NCBI GenBank assembly: GCA_964019135.1 | Contig: OZ025260.1 | Span: 33,660,254 to 33,724,253 of the forward strand | Source: Arenicola marina | Taxonomy: Eukaryota; Annelida; Polychaeta; Arenicolidae | DNA: 64,000 nt | Reading direction: 5' to 3' | In this document: positions 23,713 through 34,800 of the stretch, piece after piece | Layout: the number at the start of each line of letters is the position of its first letter | How positions within the stretch are numbered: position 1 is the first letter of the stretch | Translations under genes and position numbers: made by a program | Notes under the pieces: generated by a model | Seen by the model: the letters and a program-made list of their open reading frames with translations, nothing else | What the model was told of the DNA's origin: nothing | The model's database searches: none

Positions 23713-24014
23713 CTGTGTGGTTGCGACCCGGCGTGGTGGTGATTGGCTGTGGTGGTTTCCTGGTTGCGACCCGGCCTGAGCCTGGGTCTGGGTCTGAGTC
23801 CGACAATGTCCGCCCCCCCCCCCCCTATGACACCCAGGCGATGGCCGCCCGATGGATAATTGAATTGTTATCCAAGCGACAGGCCAGACAGGGGGCGATA
23901 GGATACGGATGTCCCCTGGTCACCGAGAGGACGGGACTCGCTCCCTGTGGTCCCCGTCCCTCCTCGTGGTACCCCATCAAGCAGCCACGCCTGCGGGAAT
24001 CACTAGGCCGTTAA

Positions 24015-24342
24015 GACGTAACCAAGGGGCGCCCACGGTAGCCGTGGCACGGGCTGCCAGGGTCGTCACACGCGACGTAACCAAGGGGCGCCCACGGTAG
24101 CCGTGGCAAGGGCTGCCAGGGTCGTCACACGCGACGTAATCCTTGGGGCCCCATGGTAGCCATGGTACGGGTTGCCAGGGTCACCACACGCGACGTAACC
24201 AAGGGGCTTCCACGGTAGCCGTGGCAAGGGCTGCCAGGGTCGTCACACGCGACGTAATCCTTAGGGCCCCATGGTAGCCATGGTACGGGTTGCCAGGGTA
24301 ATCACACGCCACGTAACCAAAGGGACCCACGGTACGGGGACA
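24015..24342. repeat. 59-bp minisatellite with internal palindrome, five copies
   Basis: Two unit types in the order A, A, B, A, B, then a truncated end. A carries CCACGGTAGCCGTGG and B carries CCATGGTAGCCATGG, so the stem stays paired in both. All share cacacgcgacgtaa and ctgccagggt or ttgccagggt. Confidence 0.9.
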
Positions 24343-25410
24343 CGCTATTCATTCATTCGCTCATTCAGGCATTACCTGTTCCTTTTGTGCAAAAAAGGTG
24401 GCCCAAAACAGAAATCCATCCAAGGGGCTATCAGGCGGACGGTACATGGAGAGGGGGTGGGGGGGCGTACTGTCCTTTTCTCATCTACCACGGGTTAGGC
24501 ATGTGATACATCTGATGGGTAATTTGAAGTGAATTCCGCCGCGAGGAAAGTCGATTGGATGCCCTAAAAGTGCCAAGAAAAACAGCTGACATTGGATGAG
24601 TGGGTATGATAGCCAGTTGAGTTGAGCCTCGGGGGTCCTCCACCCCCTCCCCGCCCCCGCCCCACTCCGTCCTCTCCCCTCCTCTGCTCCCCGCCTCCGC
24701 CCCCGCCCCCCCCCCCCAACCGCCCTACACCCAGCCAAACCTTGCTGGTCCGGCCGCTCGGGTGTGTCCTTCCCCCCGTTATCAATCTCCGACAGTGGCT
24801 ATTACTGTAACAGCTGTAAAACGTGTTTTCCGACCAATCGCCTTGACGATGGATCCCCCTGCATTCCGGCTAAAGGCCCGGGTGCCGGCCCGAATCGATC
24901 CGGATCAGACACGGGGTTTAAATCCGGAGCCCGGCGATCCATTGTGACAGTGGTTTAAGTTGTTCAGGACTGGCCCCGGTTTATAAGTCGTTAATGGGTT
25001 TGGCCTGAGGTGGGCCTCGAGGAGGCCGTATGTCCTTCCTGTAGTATGGCTACTCGGTCGGTGTCCGCTATTTAAAGGGGCGGAGCTGTTTCTGATTACC
25101 ACAAGAGATGGATTGAGTGATGTAATGTAAACTGCTTCTGGGTGATAGAATTCTTTAGATGAATATGAAATCAGTCAAAAAGCCGGGTGGGTTTTCGCTG
25201 TATGGTGGTAACTAGTTCGTATTTGTACCGCAAACCTATGTAGCAGTGGGGCTAGTGTTTATCCGCTATGTCTTTGTACAGGATGGTTGGTTGGTTGTAT
25301 ATTCAAGACACTTTAACCACTTCTGGTCATATCGCGTCAATGGGACAAGGAAAGGAGAGTAGAGGCATGTATCCGGGGGTAACACCCAACTTATTGCGAA
25401 GAAGGACAAG
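24343..25410. other. Noncoding; contains relative of the 52.9-kb array seed
   Basis: The stretch 24390-24421 (aaaggtggcccaaaac then aatccatcc) resembles 52932-52960. C-rich tract at 24640-24720. The missing first exon of NBEA/LRBA was sought here and not found. Confidence 0.45.
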
Positions 25411-25516
25411 GGATCTTTATCCTGCGACGTACCACCGATCAACGTGCCATGAGGCTCTCAGGTGGTTAGAGCGCTCAATACGAGCGTTCTAACCCACTGA
25501 GCTATCGGGCCGGCCC
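25411..25516 (-). mobile_element. tRNA-derived SINE-like remnant, minus strand
   Basis: The minus strand reads gggccggcccgatagctcag then tgggttagaacgctcgta, an A-box and D-arm-like head. The rest (aagggatcttta on the + strand) resembles a repeat I associate with molluscs. An internal inverted pair (ggttagagcgctc / gagcgttctaacc) is also present. Confidence 0.55.
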
Positions 25517-25785
25517 CCTTTGTACAGGAAGGCCGAAAATCTCTCCAATAATGCGCGTATATTTCATGTGCATTGCTAACGCCATTGACATTTTTTTATA
25601 TATTATTTTATTATTATTTAAATTTTGAAAATCTGCTTCGCCGTTGCAATCTTATGCTACTTGTGTTCATTGCAGACGTCCGTATTTCGTTCATAATGAA
25701 CTCTTGGCATTTCTGTTTAACTGTACATATAAGCTATGACATTAGAGTGTATGGCCTGACCACATTTTTGTTTTAATCTTTTCAG
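25517..25785. other. NBEA/LRBA intron, AT-rich
   Basis: Single-copy sequence ending in the polypyrimidine tract and acceptor of the first recognised exon. Confidence 0.5.
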
Positions 25786-25890
25786 TTGGTTGGTGGAGAA
25801 TTCGAGCTGGAAACGAACTTCATCATTCAGGACCCACAAAATGTGGTCCACATGTTGGGTCTCATGGATACCTGTTCCAGCACACTACAG
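25786..25890 (+). CDS. NBEA/LRBA: NBEA/LRBA exon 1 in window (codons 1-35)
   Basis: The acceptor is tcttttcag and the donor gtgaga, phase 0 at both ends. It begins [16 protein letters not shown], the family segment following the first helix of the N-terminal armadillo-like region. An upstream start exon must exist but was not found between the gap and here. A 16-base piece of this exon (25839-25854) is repeated in the next intron at 25921-25936. Confidence 0.92.
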
Positions 25891-28800
25891 GTGAGATAAT
25901 GAGTGACCATAGAACTCATCAAATGTGGTCCACATGACTCTTCCCGCCATTACCCTGGTGTGATCTTTCCCGCCATTACCCTGGTTTGACTTTTGCGCTA
26001 TTAGCCTGGTTTGACTCTTCCCGCCGCTGGCCTGGTTTGACTTTTCCCGCTATTAGCCTGGTTTGACTCTTCCCGCCATTAGCCAGGTTTGTCTCTTCCC
26101 GCCATTATCCTGGTTTGACTTTTCCCTCTATTAACCTGGTTTGACTCTTCCCGCCATTAGCCTGGTTTGACTTTTCCCGCCATTATCCTGGTTTGACTCT
26201 TCCCGCCATTAGCCTGGTTTCACTCTTCCCGCCGCTAGCGTGGTTTGACTCTTCCCGCCGCTAGCCAGGTTTGACTTCCCGCCATTAGCCTGGTTTGACT
26301 TCCCGCCGCTAGCCTGGTTTGACTTCCCGCCATAAGCCTGGTTTGACTTTTCCCGCTATTAGCCTGGTTTGACTCTTCCCGCCGCTAGCGTGGTTTGATT
26401 CTTCCCGCCGCTAGCCTGGTTTGACTTCCCGCCATAAGCCTGGTTTGACTTTTCCCGCTATTAGCCTGGTTTGACTCTTCCCGCCGCTAGCGTGGTTTGA
26501 CTTTTCCCGCCATTATCCTGGTTTGACTCTTCCCACCATTAGCCTGGTTTGACTTTTCCCGTCATTATCCTGGTTTGACTTTTCCCGCCGCTAGCCTGGT
26601 TTGACTTTTCCCGCCATTAGCCAAGATTGACTTTTCCCGCCATTATCCTGGTTTGACTCTTGCCGACATTAGCCTGGTTTGACTCTTCCCGCCATTATCC
26701 TGGTTTGACTCTTCCCACCATTTGCCTGGTTTGACTCTTCCCGTCATTAGCCTGGTTTGACTCTTCCCGCCATCAGCCTGGTTTGACTTTTCCCGCCATT
26801 ATCCTGGCTTGACTTTTCCCACCATTAGCCTGGTTTGTGAGGTGTTTAACCGGAAGTTTCCTGTGTGTTTCTGCGGCAGGCCGAGGTGTGGAGCCACTTT
26901 ACAGCCATCCTGCGGAAGAGTACTCGCAATCTGCAGGCGTGCACGGAGGTGGGGCTGGTGGAGCGGGCTCTCACCAGACTCACGGCGGCAGACGACATCC
27001 TCGCCGGTGAGTGCTCAAAGACGCCACACACCCGGGGAGCGTCTCACTAAGAGTTGCGGCCTCATAACCATATCGTTTACCTACTAATTTAACGACAGTT
27101 TGTAATTTTACGAGCAACGGGAATAAGCATTATAGTGCGATGATGGAGGCGCAGCTATCTTCGTGCAGTTTCTTTTCCGCCAATATTATTAAGCACTATG
27201 TTTGCCATATGTTTATATGAAAAAGTTAAGATATCTTAACTGACAGCCAGGCAGGCGAGCTGATAACAGTACATTTGTTAGGACAAAAATCTTCCCGGAT
27301 ATGGCGATATAATTGCAATTGTCGTCGATGCTATAGCTGTGCTATATTATCTGATGAGAGTGTCCTGCTTGCTTATTGATTCGGGGGGGGGGGGGGGTGA
27401 CTGCATGACGTGATATCCGCATGGGATATTGACCATATAACTGATGTGAGATGTATAAGTCAAGGGAAGTGGGAGCAAGTTATATATATATTTCAATGGT
27501 ATTATCAGGAATTATTGCAGAATTATTAAGATGTAGCACATGTGTGCACTTGTTTAGTGTTGGGACTATAGCGTTCGACTGAGATTTATACTATGGAAAT
27601 ATATCCAGGATCCATGTTGCCTGCTATTTATATATATGTTTCCTATATATTGATATTTTTTTATTATTATTAGTTCCATAATCGTACAGCAATTTGAGAT
27701 ATCAGAGAGACATAGCACTTGTTATATGTGCTGACAATGTATGGTCATTACTAAACACGTGACGCTTTGAGCCTGCCCATAATGCCTGGGGGTTGTGTGT
27801 TTCAGAGCTGCCCATAATGCTTGGGGGGTTGTGTGTTTCAGAGCTGCCCATAATGCCTGGGGGTTGTGTGTTTCAGAGCTGCCCATAATGCCTGGGGGGT
27901 TGTGTGTTTCAGAGCTGCCCATAATGCCTGGGGGTTGTGTGTTTCAGAGCTGCCCATAATGCCTGGGGGGTTGTGTGTTTCAGAGCTGCCCATAATGCCT
28001 GGGGGGTTGTGTGTTTCAGAGCTGCCCATAATGCCTGGGGGTTTGTGTGTTTCAGAGCTGCCCATAATGCCTGGGGAGTTGTGTGTTTCAGAGCTGCCCA
28101 TAATGCCTGGGGGGGTTGTGTGTTTCAGAGCTGCCCATAATGCCTGGGGGTTTGTGTGTTTCAGAGCTGCCCATAATGCCTGGGGGGTTGTGTGTTTCAG
28201 AGCTGCCCATAATGCCTGGGGGGTTGTGTGTTTCAGAGCTGCCCATAATGCCTGGGGGGTTGTGTGTTTCAGAGCTGCCCATAATGCCTGGGGGTTTGTG
28301 TGTTTCAGAGCTGCCCATAATGCCTGGGGAGTTGTGTGTTTCAGAGCTGCCCATAATGCCTGGGGAGTTGTGTGTTTCAGAGCTGCCCATAATGCCTGGG
28401 GAGTTGTGTGTTTCAGAGCTGCCCATAATGCCTGGGGGTTTGTGTGTTTCAGAGCTGCCCATAATGCCTGGGGGGTTGTGTGTTTCAGAGCTGCCCATAA
28501 TACCTGGGGGGTTGTGTGTTTCAGAGCTGCCCATAATGCCTGGGGGGTTGTGTGTTTTAGAGCTGCCCATAATGCCTGGGGGGTTGTGTGTTTCAGAGCT
28601 GCCCATAATGCCTGGGGGTTTGTGTGTTTCAGAGCTGCCCATAATGCCTGGGGAGTTGTGTGTTTCAGAGCTGCCCATAATGCCTGGGGGGTTGTGTGTT
28701 TCAGAGCTGCCCATAATGCCTGGGGGGTTGTGTGTCTCAGAGCTGCCCATAATACCTGGGGGGTTGTGTGTTTCAGAGCTGCCCATAATGCCTGGGGGGT

Positions 28801-31800
28801 TGTGTGTTTTAGAGCTGCCCATAATGCCTGGGGGGTTGTGTGTTTCAGAGCTGCCCATAATGCCTGGGGGTTTGTGTGTTTCAGAGCTGCCCATAATGCC
28901 TGGGGAGTTGTGTGTTTCAGAGCTGCCCATAATGCCTGGGGGGTTGTGTGTTTCAGAGCTGCCCATAATGCCTGGGGGGTTGTGTGTTTCAGAGCTGCCC
29001 ATAATGCCTGGGGGGTTGTGTGTTTCAGAGCTGCCCATAATGCCTGGGGGTTGTGTGTTTCAGAGCTGCCCATAATGCCTGGGGGGTTGTGTGTCTCAGA
29101 GCTGCCCATAATGCCTGGGGGGTTGTGTGTTTCAGAGCTGCCCATAATACCTGGGGGGTTGTGTGTTTCAGAGCTGCCCATAATGCCTGGGGGTTTGTGT
29201 GTTTCAGAGCTGCCCATAATGCCTGGGGGTTTGTGTGTTTCAGAGCTGCCCATAATGCCTGGGGAGTTGTGTGTTTCAGAGCTGCCCATAATGCCTGGGG
29301 GGTTGTGTGTTTCAGAGCTGCCCATAATGCCTGGGGAGTTGTGTGTTTCAGAGCTGCCCATAATGCCTGGGGGGTTGTGTGTTTCAGAGCTGCCCATAAT
29401 GCCTGGGGGTTGTGTGTTTCAGAGCTGCCCATAATGCCTGGGGGGTTGTGTGTTTCAGAGCTGCCCATAATACCTGGGGGGTTGTGTGTTTCAGAGCTGC
29501 CCATAATGCCTGGGGGGTTGTGTGTCTCAGAGCTGCCCATAATGCCTGGGGGGTTGTGTGTTTCAGAGCTGCCCATAATGCCTGGGGAGTTGTGTGTTTC
29601 AGAGCTGCCCATAATGCCTGGGGGGGTTGTGTGTTTCAGAGCTGCCCATAATGCCTGGGGGGTTGTGTGTTTTAGAGCTGCCCATAATGCCTGGGGTGTT
29701 GTTAGTTTCAGAGCTGCCCATAATGCCTGGGGGGTTGTGTGTTTCAGAGCTGCCCATAATGCCTGGGGGGTTGTGTGTTTCAGAGCTGCCCATAATACCT
29801 GGGGGGTTGTGTGTTTCAGAGCTGCCCATAATGCTTGGGGGGTTGTGTGTTTCAGAGCTGCCCATAATGCCTGGGGGGTTGTGTGTTTCAGAGCTGCCCA
29901 TAATGCCTGGGGGGTTGTGTGTCTCAGAGCTGCCCATAATGCCTGGGGGGTTGTGTGTTTCAGAGCTGCCCATAATGCCTGGGGGGGTTGTGTGTTTCAG
30001 AGCTGCCCATAATGCCTGGGGGGTTGTGTGTTTTAGAGCTGCCCATAATGCCTGGGGGGGTTGTGTGTTTCAGAGCTGCCCATAATGCCTGGGGTGTTGT
30101 GTGTTTCAGAGCTGCCCATAATACCTGGGGGGTTGTGTGTTTCAGAGCTGCCCATAATGCCTGGGGGTTTGTGTGTTTCAGAGCTGCCCATAATGCCTGG
30201 GGGGTTGTGTGTTTCAGAGCTGCCCATAATGCCTGGGGGGTTGTGTGTTTCAGAGCTGCCCATAATGCCTGGGGGGTTGTGTGTTTCAGAGCTGCCCATA
30301 ATGCCTGGGGGGTTGTGTGTTTCAGAGCTGCCCATAATGCCTGGGGGGTTGTGTGTTTCAGAGCTGCCCATAATGCCTGGGGGGTTGTGTGTTTTAGAGC
30401 TGCCCATAATGCCTGGGGGGTTGTGTGTTTCAGAGCTGCCCATAATGCCTGGGGGTTGTGTGTTTCAGAGCTGCCCATAATGCCTGGGGAGTTGTGTGTT
30501 TCAGAGCTGCCCATAATGCCTGGGGGGTTGTGTGTTTCAGAGCTGCCCATAATACCTGGGGGGTTGTGTGTTTCAGAGCTGCCCATAATGCCTGGGGGGT
30601 TGTGTGTTTCAGAGCTGCCCATAATGCCTGGGGGGTTGTGTGTTTCAGAGCTGCCCATAATGCCTGGGGGGGTTGTGTGTTTCAGAGCTGCCCATAATGC
30701 CTGGGGGTTGTGTGTTTCAGAGCTGCCCATAATACCTGGGGGGTTGTGTGTTTCAGAGCTGCCCATAATACCTGGGGGGTTGTGTGTCTCAGAGCTGCCC
30801 ATAATGCCTGGGGGGTTGTGTGTTTCAGAGCTGCCCATAATGCTTGGGGGGTTGTGTGTTTCAGAGCTGCCCATAATGCCTGGGGGGTTGTGTGTTTCAG
30901 AGCTGCCCATAATGCCTCGGGGGGTTGTGTGTTTCAGAGCTGCCCATAATGCCTGGGGTGTTGTGTGTTTTAGAGCTGCCCATAATGCCTGGGGTGTTGT
31001 TAGTTTCAGAGCTGCCCATAATGCCTGGGGGGTTGTGTGTTTCAGAGCTGCCCATAATGCCTGGGGGGTTGTGTGTTTCAGAGCTGGCCATAATGCCTGG
31101 GGAGTTGTGTGTTTCAGAGCTGCCCATAATGCCTGGGGGGTTGTGTGTTTCAGAGCTGCCCATAATGCCTGGGGGGTTGTGTGTTTCAGAGCTGCCCATA
31201 ATGCCTGGGGGGTTTGTGTGTTTCAGAGCTGCCCATAATGCCTGGGGGGTTGTGTGTTTCAGAGCTGCCCATAATGCCTGGGGGTTGTGTGTTTCAGAGC
31301 TGCCCATAATGCCTGGGGGGGTTGTGTGTTTCAGAGCTGGCCATAATGCCTGGGGGTTGTATGTTTCAGAGCTGCCCATAATGCCTGGGGGTTGTGTGTT
31401 TCAGAGCTGCCCATAATGCCTGGGGGGGTTGTGTGTTTCAGAGCTGCCCATAATGCCTGGGGGGTTGTGTGTTTCAGAGCTGCCCATAATGCCTGGGGGG
31501 TTGTGTGTTTCAGAGCTGCCCATAATGCCTGGGGGGTTGTGTGTTTCAGAGCTGCCCATAATGCCTGGGGGTTTGTATGTTTCAGAGCTGCCCATAATGC
31601 CTGGGGGGTTGTGTGTTTCAGAGCTGCCCATAATGCCTGGGGGTTTGTGTGTTTCAGAGCTGCCCATAATGCCTGGGGGGTTGTGTGTTTCAGAGCTGCC
31701 CATAATGCCTGGGGGGTTGTGTGTTTCAGAGCTGCCCATAATGCCTGGGGGGTTGTGTGTTTCAGAGCTGCCCATAATGCCTGGGGGTTTGTGTGTTTCA

Positions 31801-34800
31801 GAGCTGCCCATAATGCCTGGGGGGTTGTGTGTTTCAGAGCTGCCCATAATGCCTGGGGGGTTGTGTGTTTCAGAGCTGCCCATAATGCCTGGGGGGTTGT
31901 GTGTTTCAGAGCTGCCCATAATGCCTGGGGGGTTGTGTGTTTCAGAGCTGCCCATAATGCCTGGGGGTTGTGTGTTTCAGAGCTGCCCATAATGCCTGGG
32001 GGGTTGTGTGTTTCAGAGCTGCCCATAATGCCTGGGGGGTTGTGTGTTTCAGAGCTGCCCATAATGCCTGGGGGGTTGTGTGTTTCAGAGCTGCCCATAA
32101 TGCCTGGGGGGTTGTGTGTTTCAGAGCTGCCCATAATGCCTGGGGGGTTGTATGTTTCAGAGCTGCCCATAATGCCTGGGGGTTTGTGTGTTTCAGAGCT
32201 GCCCATAATGCCTGGGGGTTTGTGTGTTTCAGAGCTGCCCATAATGCCTGGGGGTTTGTGTGTTTCAGAGCTGCCCATAATGCCTGGGGGGTTGTGTGTT
32301 TCAGAGCTGCCCATAATGCCTGGGGGGTTGTGTGTTTCAGAGCTGCCCATAATGCCTGGGGGGTTGTGTGTTTCAGAGCTGCCCATAATGCCTGGGGGGT
32401 TGTGTGTTTCAGAGCTGCCCATAATGCCTGGGGGGTTGTGTGTTTCAGAGCTGCCCATAATGCCTGGGGGTTTGTGTGTTTCAGAGCTGCCCATAATGCC
32501 TGGGGGGTTGTGTGTTTCAGAGCTGCCCATAATGCCTGGGGGGTTGTGTGTTTCAGAGCTGCCCATAATGCCTGGGGGGTTGTGTGTTTCAGAGCTGCCC
32601 ATAATGCCTGGGGGGTTGTGTGTTTCAGAGCTGCCCATAATGCCTGGGGGTTGTGTGTTTCAGAGCTGCCCATAATGCCTGGGGGGTTGTGTGTTTCAGA
32701 GCTGCCCATAATGCCTGGGGGGTTGTGTGTTTCAGAGCTGCCCATAATGCCTGGGGGGTTGTGTGTTTCAGAGCTGCCCATAATGCCTGGGGGTTGTGTG
32801 TTTCAGAGCTGCCCATAATGCCTGGGGGGTTGTGTGTTTCAGAGCTGCCCATAATGCTTGGGGGGTTGTGTGTTTCAGAGCTGCCCATAATGCCTGGGGG
32901 GTTGTGTGTTTCAGAGCTGCCCATAATGCCTGGGGGGTTGTATGTTTCAGAGCTGCCCATAATGCCTGGGGGTTTGTGTGTTTCAGAGCTGCCCATAATG
33001 CCTGGGGGTTTGTGTGTTTCAGAGCTGCCCATAATGCCTGGGGGTTTGTGTGTTTCAGAGCTGGCCATAATGCCTGGGGGTTTGTGTGTTTCAGAGCTGC
33101 CCATAATGCCTGGGGGGTTGTGTGTTTCAGAGCTGGCCATAATGCCTGGGGGTTGTGTGTTTCAGAGCTGCCCATAATGCCTGGGGGGTTGTGTGTTTCA
33201 GAGCTGCCCATAATGCCTGGGGGGTTGTGTGTTTCAGAGCTGCCCATAATGCCTGGGGGGTTGTATGTTTCAGAGCTGCCCATAATGCCTGGGGGTTTGT
33301 GTGTTTCAGAGCTGCCCATAATGCCTGGGGGGTTGTGTGTTTCAGAGCTGCCCATAATGCCTGGGGGGTTGTATGTTTCAGAGCTGCCCATAATGCCTGG
33401 GGGGTTGTATGTTTCAGAGCTGCCCATAATGCCTGGGGGGTTGTGTGTTTCAGAGCTGCCCATAATGCCTGGGGGGTTGTGTGTTTCAGAGCTGCCCATA
33501 ATGCCTGGGGGGTTGTGTGTTTCAGAGCTGCCCATAATGCCTGGGGGGTTGTGTGTTTCAGAGCTGCCCATAATGCCTGGGGGGTTGTGTGTTTCAGAGC
33601 TGCCCATAATGCCTGGGGGTTGTGTGTTTCAGAGCTGGCCATAATGCCTGGGGGTTGTGTGTTTCAGAGCTGCCCATAATGCCTGGGGGTTTGTGTGTTT
33701 CAGAGCTGCCCATAATGCCTGGGGGTTTGTGTATTTCAGAGCTGCCCATAATGCCTGGGGGGTTGTGTGTTTCAGAGCTGCCCATAATGCCTGGGGGGTT
33801 GTGTGTTTCAGAGCTGCCCATAATGCCTGGGGGTTGTGTGTTTCAGAGCTGCCCATAATACCTGGGGGGTTGTGTGTTTCAGAGCTGCCCATAATGCCTG
33901 GGGGTTTGTGTGTTTCAGAGCTGCCCATAATGCCTGGGGGTTTGTGTATTTCAGAGCTGCCCATAATGCCTGGGGGGTTGTGTGTTTCAGAGCTGCCCAT
34001 AATGCCTGGGGGTTTGTGTATTTCAGAGCTGCCCATAATGCCTGGGGGGTTGTGTGTTTCAGAGCTGCCCATAATGCCTGGGGGGTTGTGTGTTTCAGAG
34101 CTGCCCATAATGCCTGGGGGTTGTGTGTTTCAGAGCTGCCCATAATACCTGGGGGGTTGTATGTTTCAGAGCTGCCCATAATGCCTGGGGTGTTGTGTGT
34201 TTCAGAGCTGCCCATAATGCCTGGGGGGTTGTGTGTTTCAGAGCTGCCCATAATGCCTGGGGGGTTGTGTGTTTCAGAGCTGCCCATAATGCCTGGGGGG
34301 TTGTGTGTTTCAGAGCTGCCCATAATGCCTGGGGGTTTGTGTGTTTCAGAGCTGCCCATAATGCCTGGGGGGTTGTGTGTTTCAGAGCTGCCCATAATGC
34401 CTGGGGGGTTGTGTGTTTCAGAGCTGCCCATAATGCCTGGGGGTTTGTGTGTTTCAGAGCTGCCCATAATGCCTGGGGGGTTGTGTGTTTCAGAGCTGGC
34501 CATAATGCCTGGGGGGTTGTGTGTTTCAGAGCTGCCCATAATGCCTGGGGGTTTGTGTGTTTCAGAGCTGCCCATAATGCCTGGGGGGTTGTGTGTTTCA
34601 GAGCTGCCCATAATGCCTGGGGGTTTGTGTGTTTCAGAGCTGCCCATAATGCCTGGGGGTTTGTGTGTTTCAGAGCTGCCCATAATGCCTGGGGGTTTGT
34701 GTGTTTCAGAGCTGCCCATAATGCCTGGGGGGTTGTGTGTTTCAGAGCTGCCCATAATGCCTGGGGGTTGTGTGTTTCAGAGCTGGCCATAATGCCTGGG

